Positions 6,900 through 12,544 of a stretch of 12,544 nucleotides of DNA are shown piece after piece; position 1 is the stretch's first letter, and every line of letters begins with the position of its first letter. The position numbers were made by a program, and so were the translations under genes. The notes under the pieces are model-generated. The model was not told the DNA's origin. It searched no databases and was given only the letters and a program-made list of their open reading frames with translations. The stretch comes from Prevotellaceae bacterium (lineage in GTDB: Bacteria; Bacteroidota; Bacteroidia; Bacteroidales; Bacteroidaceae): NCBI GenBank assembly GCA_022508685.1, contig JAFLUS010000024.1:1-12544 (forward strand), read 5' to 3'.

Positions 6900-9856
6900 A
6901 AAAACAATGTTTGAAAACTGCCATTGCAGTAATGGCATTGGGAACGGCAACGTTCCACGCATGGGCTGACGAAGTGTCTAAAGGGACATTGAGCCTGTAT
7001 TCAGTCAGCGACGCATCTGACAAGTTCTGCAAAGTGTCCGGATTGGATGTGCCGGAAACCGCATCGGTCGCCGATGTGCCGCACGAAGGGAAATACGGAA
7101 GCAATATCTATCCGGTGACATGGGGCGAACGTGTGTACATGACTTCATGTATGCAGGGAGCGACTGCCGAAAACTTCTTCACCATTACCGACAATCAGTT
7201 GGTGCAGGTGGCACAGGCGAGTCTGGGCGTGGATAATCCGGGACATCATGTGCTGCCGCTGACCGACGACGGCGGTTTCGTATCGTCCTTTCGTCATCTC
7301 TACCAATACGCAGTGAACGATGCGGAGGTGACGCTGACTGAAGTGGCCGACGGCGCGTTCGGGCATCTTGTAGTCTTTGACGGGAAATTGTTCGTTCCCT
7401 ATGCGGAAAGTCCGTCAAATTCATATAGTTATGCGCAGATGAAGTCTGTCAAAGTCTACGACGTGGAGCATCTCGACGAAGTACAAACCATTGATTGTGC
7501 GGCGTTGATAGACGACGGATATGCCATTAACAAAGCCGTGCTTGCCCTTGACGGGAAGATTTACTTGGGCGTGCTGGCGTGTGATTATTCGCACTATTCC
7601 GACCCACAGGCATCGTACATGCTGCGTCTTGACCCTGCGGACATGTCGGTGTCGCGCATCGACTTCCCCGAAGGCATATCGGGCAACATCACCAACATCA
7701 TGAGTTTCGATGCCGCTCCGCTGATTGCCTCCACCGTGACGCCCGCGCTGTACTGGGTCGGCGGCGTTACGGAAGGGTGGAGCGTGGACTACCACATCTA
7801 CCGCTACAATTTGGTGACGGGCGAGACCGACATGATTGTCGACCGATGGGAGGGTGCAAACGATGGGTGCGCCATCTATAAAGGCTCGTTCATCGAATCG
7901 CCGGAAAGCGGTGTGCTGTATCAGGGCGTCGGCAACTATTACGATGCCAAACTCTATAGTTGGAATCCACAGGCACCGGAGGAAACGACGATGTATCCCG
8001 AGGTGAAAAGTCTTGGCGGTTCCATTGCATTCTGCTTCGACCGCTATGTGGCGCCGTCGAGCATCGCCATGCCTGTCAAGGCAGAGATGCGCCCGAATGA
8101 TACGATGGAACTGACGGCAACGCTGAACGAAGATGCTAACGTCACAGGCATCATCTGGACGAGTTCCAATCCGGAAGTGGCGTGGGTAGACATGACGGGA
8201 AAGGTGTCTGCCGTAGGCGAAGGTGAAGCCGTGGTGACGGCAACGAGCATTGCCAATCCACGATTGACGGCAACGTGCCGTGTATCGGTGGGAAAGACGG
8301 TGACGATGTCGCGTGGAGAGCAGTCGGTCACTATCGAAGGCGATGGCTGGAATTTGCGCAATCTGCCCTACAACGAGAACGAAGGGAAGATGGGCTACGA
8401 ATCCGATGTGCGCAACTGGCACACGGTGAAGTTGTATCCGGCAACGGAAGGTAACAAAGTGCAGGTGAACATTTCCAAACTCAATCTGTGTGGCTACGAC
8501 ATGAATGCGATGAGTCCGTCAATGGTGGAACATCTGAAAGACTGGCAAACGAAATTCTATATTTACAACGGTGCTGCCGATATTGAGTTTAAGAACTTCT
8601 ACACTGGCGTGATTGACTACGAAAACAGCCATTTCGACGACTGCCTGTATGAATGGCAATATGACAACAATCGTGCGGAAGAGGGTGAAGTATATCGCTC
8701 TACGGCAGACGATGGTGCGCTGACGATTATGTTCTGGCACGGCATTTGGGGATACTACAATGGTGATGTGCAGACGGATTCAGAATACGGATTTACGGCA
8801 ACCATTGCCGAAGTGGCACCGACGGAGATGACGGCCATTGGCAGCAAAGCCGACCGCAAGGCAACGTGGGTGACGAGTACGCCTACGGCAACGAATGTGC
8901 CTGTGCTCGATTTTGTGGTAAAGACCGACGGCGCCCTCCATGCGGCAGCCTTGACGGGCGTGACGATTGACCTCAAAGGACACGCGGAGAATATTCAGTC
9001 GCTGCACTTGATGTCCTACGGACTCGATGTGAAGAACAGCGAAGGCGTGGAAGTGGCAACGATAGCATCTGTCGATAATGCAGAAACCTGCACGTTTGTG
9101 CCCGAACAACTGCTGTTGCAGGACGGCCGTAACCGCTTTGCCGTTCTTGCCGATTTACGCGACGACTTGCCCGACTTGAGCGATGCGACCATCAAACTTG
9201 CCGGTGTGACGACCGACGATGTCAATCTCGCAGTCGACAACGCCGACCCGGAAGCATCCGTCGTTGTGCGTACATGGTATTGGTTTGCCGAAGGTACGAA
9301 CGAAGTGCTCATCGGTACAAATCCCATTCTGTTCAGCGACAGCAAGGGACTTGATGCCAACTACGACACGACTGCCGGCAGCGTTACCTTCGTTCCGCGT
9401 ATGGCTGACGCAAAAATCAGAATGACCATTGACGAACGTCCCGACCTTGCTCCGTCTGACAACCTGCTGCTGTATAGCGGTAGCGGCAGTGCCGACGACA
9501 GGTTGGTAGAAACTTTCAAATATAACTCGAAAACGAGCCTGTTCCCTTATCAATATATTTCGGAAAGCGAAGATGGCTGCATTACTTTCAGTTTCGCTCC
9601 GCAATCTGAAGCCGCAGATAAAGAACAGAAAGCCGGATGGCGCATCTTGTTGGAGGCAGTGATTGCCGACGGCATCGACGACAATCTCCAAACGGACATC
9701 AATGTCTGCCGCCCCGTTGATGTGTACGACCTCAAAGGTCTGCTGCTGCGCAAGAACATTCGCTATGCAGATGCCTTCACCGCACTTCCGGCAGGAATAT
9801 ACATTGTCAATCAGGGTTCTGTTAGCCGCAAGATAGTTGTCAAGTCAGCAGAATGA
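6896..9856 (+). CDS. Large multidomain secreted protein: propeller, BIG2, duplicated CUB-like modules, T9SS type-A tail
   Basis: This protein has 986 residues with a signal peptide (MKKQCLKTAIAVMALGTATFHAWA, cut after A24). Residues about 30-385 look like another beta-propeller, with repeated VFDGKLFVPYA / ALDGKIYLGVLA blades. Residues about 395-465 are a bacterial Ig-like group 2 (BIG2) domain: IIWTSSNPEVAWVDMTGKV and AVGEGEAVVTATS. A CUB-like module (about 468-640) contains FYIYNGAA and DDGALTIMFWHG. A stretch at 642-785 resembles the N-terminal associated domain of BNR-repeat sialidases. A second CUB-like module (about 795-930) contains NLLLYSGSGSADD and EDGCITFSF. The tail (941-986), VYDLKGLLLRKN to SRKIVVKSAE with LPAGIYIV, is a good T9SS type-A sorting domain. 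No catalytic motif is evident. It is the last gene of the B12 operon, directly before the terminator. Its task is unknown; surface adhesion or corrinoid capture is inferred from context. Confidence 0.83.
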   Translation: MKKQCLKTAIAVMALGTATFHAWADEVSKGTLSLYSVSDASDKFCKVSGLDVPETASVADVPHEGKYGSNIYPVTWGERVYMTSCMQGATAENFFTITDNQLVQVAQASLGVDNPGHHVLPLTDDGGFVSSFRHLYQYAVNDAEVTLTEVADGAFGHLVVFDGKLFVPYAESPSNSYSYAQMKSVKVYDVEHLDEVQTIDCAALIDDGYAINKAVLALDGKIYLGVLACDYSHYSDPQASYMLRLDPADMSVSRIDFPEGISGNITNIMSFDAAPLIASTVTPALYWVGGVTEGWSVDYHIYRYNLVTGETDMIVDRWEGANDGCAIYKGSFIESPESGVLYQGVGNYYDAKLYSWNPQAPEETTMYPEVKSLGGSIAFCFDRYVAPSSIAMPVKAEMRPNDTMELTATLNEDANVTGIIWTSSNPEVAWVDMTGKVSAVGEGEAVVTATSIANPRLTATCRVSVGKTVTMSRGEQSVTIEGDGWNLRNLPYNENEGKMGYESDVRNWHTVKLYPATEGNKVQVNISKLNLCGYDMNAMSPSMVEHLKDWQTKFYIYNGAADIEFKNFYTGVIDYENSHFDDCLYEWQYDNNRAEEGEVYRSTADDGALTIMFWHGIWGYYNGDVQTDSEYGFTATIAEVAPTEMTAIGSKADRKATWVTSTPTATNVPVLDFVVKTDGALHAAALTGVTIDLKGHAENIQSLHLMSYGLDVKNSEGVEVATIASVDNAETCTFVPEQLLLQDGRNRFAVLADLRDDLPDLSDATIKLAGVTTDDVNLAVDNADPEASVVVRTWYWFAEGTNEVLIGTNPILFSDSKGLDANYDTTAGSVTFVPRMADAKIRMTIDERPDLAPSDNLLLYSGSGSADDRLVETFKYNSKTSLFPYQYISESEDGCITFSFAPQSEAADKEQKAGWRILLEAVIADGIDDNLQTDINVCRPVDVYDLKGLLLRKNIRYADAFTALPAGIYIVNQGSVSRKIVVKSAE

Positions 9857-9891
9857 CACATACACATATCTGCCCGCAGACAATGTATGAA

Positions 9892-9920
9892 GGAGGACCG
9901 TCGTGAGACGCTCCTCTTTT
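9892..9920 (+). terminator. Rho-independent terminator of the B12 operon
   Basis: GGAGGACCGTC (9892-9902) folds with GACGCTCCTCT (9907-9917) around a GTGA loop. Ten pairs (one G-T at the base) are broken by one C-C mismatch, and TTTT follows. It lies 35 bases after the last stop codon, so the operon ends here and the two-component genes are a separate unit. Confidence 0.85.
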
Positions 9921-10017
9921 ATATTTTCCACGAATTCCTGTCGGACATCAACCAAGAAGTGCTGCTTTGTTGGTCATGGATTTATGTTAAGTTTTTATTA
10001 AATTTTTAATTTAAGGG

Positions 10018-10047
10018 TCTGTGAATGGCGGATTATTTGTAGATTTG
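10018..10047 (+). promoter_or_regulatory. Candidate promoter of the two-component operon
   Basis: TAGATTTG at 10040-10047 matches the Bacteroidetes -7 consensus TAnnTTTG. The -33 position holds TCTG (10018-10021) after an 18-base spacer, which is only a partial match to TTTG. AT-rich sequence (about 9979-10014) lies just upstream. The gap 9857-10081 otherwise contains only the operon terminator. The start site would be near 10054, leaving a short leader. Confidence 0.5.
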
Positions 10048-10081
10048 CAGTCGAGAACATCGTAATAAAAGATATTTGTAG

Positions 10082-10771
10082 ATGAATAAGAAACTCTTGG
10101 TTGTCGATGATGAAGACACGTTGTGCGAGGCGCTGCGTTTCAATCTTGAAGCCGAAGGTTATGAGGTTGACACCGCAGGCAGTGCCGAGGAGGTGCTGGC
10201 TATGGATGTGTCAGGCTATGACTTGTTGCTCCTTGACATTATGATGGGAGAGATTTCCGGCATCCAACTTGCAAAAATTCTTAAAGCCAATCCCGCCACC
10301 GCATCAATCCCTATCATTTTCTGCACGGCAAAGGACACGGAGGACGATATGATTGACGGACTTGAACTTGGTGCAGACGATTACATCGTGAAGCCTTATT
10401 CCTTGCGAAATGTATTTGCAAGGGTAAAGACGGTTCTTCGTCGGACTGCAGGAGATACACCCAAAGTCCAACACGATGACGGCAAGGTAACATACGAAGG
10501 GTTGACCATCATTCCGTCGAGCAAACACTGCATAGTTGACGGCGAAGAGGTAAAACTCCCGAAGAAGGAATTTGAGGTGCTTCTCAAACTGGTCAGTAAT
10601 GTTGGGCGGGTGTTTACTCGTGAAGAACTTCTGCAAGAGATTTGGCGCAACGATGTCGTTGTCCTTGACAGGGTTGTAGATGTCAACATCACCCGCATTC
10701 GTCAGAAGATAGGAAAGTACGGAAGTCTGATAAAGGCACGCTCTGGCTATGGTTATGGATTCATGGGTTAA
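10082..10771 (+). CDS. OmpR-family two-component response regulator
   Basis: This is a DNA-binding transcription regulator switched by phosphorylation. It has 229 residues, the normal length. The receiver domain (1-120) has the acidic pair D9/D10 (LLVVDDED), phospho-acceptor D52 (LLLLDIMMG), T82 (IIFCTAKD) and K104 (DDYIVKPYS). A winged-helix DNA-binding domain (about 132-229) has LPKKEFEVLLKLVSNVGRVF and ends VDVNITRIRQKIG with RSGYGYGFMG. It overlaps the histidine kinase gene by 23 bases, so the two are certainly a pair. It resembles the RprY/PhoB-like regulators common in Bacteroidetes, but the exact orthologue cannot be fixed by eye. Targets are unknown; the phosphate transporter gene downstream is one candidate. 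Confidence 0.93.
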   Translation: MNKKLLVVDDEDTLCEALRFNLEAEGYEVDTAGSAEEVLAMDVSGYDLLLLDIMMGEISGIQLAKILKANPATASIPIIFCTAKDTEDDMIDGLELGADDYIVKPYSLRNVFARVKTVLRRTAGDTPKVQHDDGKVTYEGLTIIPSSKHCIVDGEEVKLPKKEFEVLLKLVSNVGRVFTREELLQEIWRNDVVVLDRVVDVNITRIRQKIGKYGSLIKARSGYGYGFMG

Positions 10772-12206
10772 ACTTTCCTACGCTCAAAGGCTCTTTATAT
10801 GGCTGCTGGGCTATTCTCTGCTGCTTGTAGGTTGCTTTGCAGCATTCCAATACCAAAGGGAGAAGGATTTCAAAGCCGCCGAACTGAATGCCCAACTACA
10901 ACTTATCAATTCCTACATATCGCAGGAATTGGAGTCGGGAGTTGCCCCCGATTCCATACGGCTAAACCGAACAGGGTATTTTGAAGACATAAGGGTAAGC
11001 ATCATCGACCATGAGGGCGAGGTGGTCTATGATAATTCCCTTGACCGTCTGCCCGGCTCCAATCATTTGAATAGAAAGGAGATAGCCGAAGCCAAGAAAT
11101 TTGGCAGAGGGTTTACGCAACGTCGTCACAGCGAAAGCACAGGCGACACCTATTTCTACTCTGCTACCCTTACCGACAACGGAAAGATAATAAGGACGGC
11201 AGTGCCATACTCGGTTTCACTCAACCATTTGCTTGAAGCCGACTATACTTTCCTTTGGATGATGGGCGGCATCGCATTGGTGTTCTGTCTGTTGGGATTT
11301 TTCGCCACTCGGCGTGTCGGACTGCACATTTCTCGTCTTAACGCATTTGCCGCTTCCGCAGAGCGTGGCGAAAGAATAACAGATACCGAACCATTCCCAC
11401 ATGATGAACTGGGCGACATTTCCAATCATATCGTCAGATTGTATGCCCGACTGCAAAAGGCGATTGCCGACCGTGACCGTGAACACGCATCCGCCATGCA
11501 TCAGCAGCAAGAGAAGGAGCGGATAAAGAAACAATTGACCAACAACATCAACCACGAACTGAAAACCCCTGTTGCGTCCATTCAGGTCTGTTTGGAAACA
11601 ATGCTCGCACATGAGGATATGAGCGACGAGAAAAGACATGAATTTCTTGAAAGGAGCCTTTCCCATACCGATAGATTGAAAAGACTCTTGTCTGACGTTT
11701 CGCTGATTACACGAATGGATGATGGTGGTATGGTCATCAACAGGGAACCTCTTAACCTCACAGAACTGATTTCTTCTGTAGTGGAGGATTGTAAGCCGTT
11801 GGCAACGAGGAAAGGAATGCATATTGCAAATGACATTCGTGCTGAAATTCCTGTCAATGGCAATGAATTGTTTTTACTCTCCGTATTCCACAATCTGATT
11901 GAGAATGCGGTGGCTTACAGCGGAGGCACACGCATTGCCCTGAAAATTGATTCGATTGACGCGAAGAGAGTGGTCATTTCTGTGTCCGATGATGGGTGTG
12001 GAGTGAGCGAAGAGCATCTTTCGCATATTTTCGAGCGCTTCTATCGTATAGACAAAGGCCGTTCCAGAGCATCGGGTGGCACCGGACTCGGACTGGCTAT
12101 CGTCAAGAACGCTGTGCATTTGCATGGTGGGACAATATCCGTTGCCAATCAGGTTTCAGGCGGACTGGTCTTCACCATTGTTTTTCCGTTAAATCATCCC
12201 CAATAA
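10749..12206 (+). CDS. Membrane sensor histidine kinase, partner of the OmpR-type regulator
   Basis: This has 485 residues. TM1 is about residues 15-33 (LFIWLLGYSLLLVGCFAAF), a periplasmic sensor region about 34-165, and TM2 about 168-190 (FLWMMGGIALVFCLLGFFA). A HAMP-like linker runs about 190-240, with a charged helical stretch (about 240-262). The HisKA domain has phospho-acceptor H269 in NNINHELKTPVASIQ. The ATPase domain has the N box HNLIENA (381-387), G1 box SDDGCGV (413-419), F box IFERFYRI and G2 box GGTGLGLAIVKN (from 443). All catalytic motifs are intact. The start at 10749 lies inside the regulator gene; ATG at 10755 is an equally possible start and would remove two residues. It resembles RprX/PhoR-like kinases. 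The signal sensed is unknown. Confidence 0.92.
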   Translation: MVMDSWVKLSYAQRLFIWLLGYSLLLVGCFAAFQYQREKDFKAAELNAQLQLINSYISQELESGVAPDSIRLNRTGYFEDIRVSIIDHEGEVVYDNSLDRLPGSNHLNRKEIAEAKKFGRGFTQRRHSESTGDTYFYSATLTDNGKIIRTAVPYSVSLNHLLEADYTFLWMMGGIALVFCLLGFFATRRVGLHISRLNAFAASAERGERITDTEPFPHDELGDISNHIVRLYARLQKAIADRDREHASAMHQQQEKERIKKQLTNNINHELKTPVASIQVCLETMLAHEDMSDEKRHEFLERSLSHTDRLKRLLSDVSLITRMDDGGMVINREPLNLTELISSVVEDCKPLATRKGMHIANDIRAEIPVNGNELFLLSVFHNLIENAVAYSGGTRIALKIDSIDAKRVVISVSDDGCGVSEEHLSHIFERFYRIDKGRSRASGGTGLGLAIVKNAVHLHGGTISVANQVSGGLVFTIVFPLNHPQ

Positions 12207-12240
12207 AGCATACGTTTTTTCTTTAACAGATACTTAAAGA

Positions 12241-12278
12241 TTTTGAAATGTCTTTGAAATAAAATAGGGCGACCTTTG
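12241..12278 (+). promoter_or_regulatory. Weak candidate promoter before the phosphate transporter gene
   Basis: GACCTTTG (12271-12278) resembles the TAnnTTTG element but lacks the T. TTTTG (12241-12245) and CTTTG (12252-12256) lie upstream at spacings of 25 and 14, neither ideal. The gap 12207-12318 is AT-rich and shows no clear terminator, so read-through from the kinase gene is also possible. Confidence 0.25.
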
Positions 12279-12318
12279 CCGTAGAAATTAATTTATAAAC
12301 TTTTAATTTTTACGACAA

Positions 12319-12544
12319 ATGGACATTCTATTTCTTTGTGTAATTATCTTCCTTTTCCTGCTGGCGGTGTTTGACCTGTCGGTAGGAGTCAGCAATGACG
12401 CTGTCAATTTCCTTAATTCAGCCATTGGTTCAAAGGCTGCTACTTTCCGACGTGTGCTGACAGTCGCTGCTATCGGCGTATTTATCGGTGCAGCCATGAG
12501 CAACGGCATGATGGACATTGCCAGACATGGCATATTCCGTCCCG
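12319..12544 (+). CDS. PiT-family inorganic phosphate transporter (5' part only)
   Basis: The ATG at 12319 opens a frame that runs to the window edge (75 codons). The protein begins MDILFLCVIIFLFLLAVFD, a membrane segment, followed by LSVGVSNDAVNFLNSAIGSK. This is the PiT signature, in which the conserved ND and N line the ion path. AIGVFIGAAMSNGMMDIAR continues with the second membrane segment. PiT proteins carry phosphate across the inner membrane with a cation. The start is preceded by an AT-rich leader (TTTTTACGACAA) without a Shine-Dalgarno. The gene begins 112 bases after the kinase gene, which hints at a link between this two-component system and phosphate, but that is only positional. 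The rest of the gene is outside the window. Confidence 0.88.
   Translation, partial: MDILFLCVIIFLFLLAVFDLSVGVSNDAVNFLNSAIGSKAATFRRVLTVAAIGVFIGAAMSNGMMDIARHGIFRP

Noticed and set aside
7421..8422. 333-codon open frame on the - strand opposite the large secreted protein
   Set aside because: It is a shadow frame with Arg/His-rich composition; the + strand frame has clear BIG2, propeller and sorting-domain features.

Overview
The window looks like chromosomal DNA from a Bacteroidetes bacterium, most likely of the Prevotella/Porphyromonas type. The evidence is: Bacteroidetes-style promoters (TAnnTTTG at -7 with an upstream TTTG), A-rich start regions without Shine-Dalgarno sequences, lipoproteins of the BtuG type, and two proteins ending in type IX secretion (T9SS) type-A sorting domains. 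T9SS cargo argues against typical gut Bacteroides, most of which lack that system. The genus is an inference.

Region 1 (1-610) holds the probable last codons of an upstream gene, a strong bidirectional-looking terminator (56-106), a promoter (196-226) and a complete cobalamin riboswitch (about 233-427). A long expression platform follows and ends in a hairpin plus T-run (543-586), just before the first gene.

Region 2 (611-9856) is a five-gene, B12-controlled operon on the + strand. Its order is BtuB-type TonB-dependent transporter (611-2605), BtuG-type propeller lipoprotein (2602-3753), a PKD-like surface lipoprotein with a DxNxNG loop (3750-4937), a second BtuG-like propeller with a T9SS tail (5115-6899), and a 986-residue multidomain T9SS-type protein (6896-9856). 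Genes 1-2, 2-3 and 4-5 overlap by ATGA. The only gap, between genes 3 and 4, is filled by a 22-bp imperfect tandem repeat array with a palindromic core and one inverted unit. A clear terminator (9892-9920) closes the operon. The likely logic is that low B12 opens the riboswitch, BtuB and BtuG form the outer-membrane uptake complex, and the other surface proteins capture or deliver corrinoids. No inner-membrane BtuCDF genes are in the window.

Region 3 (about 9990-12544) is a separate unit: an OmpR-family response regulator and its overlapping sensor histidine kinase (10082-12206), followed by the start of a PiT-family phosphate transporter cut by the window edge (12319-12544). Its base composition looks less GC-rich than the B12 operon.

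The least familiar parts are the two T9SS-tailed proteins in a B12 operon, the domain duplication in the 986-residue protein, and the phased 22-bp repeat array.
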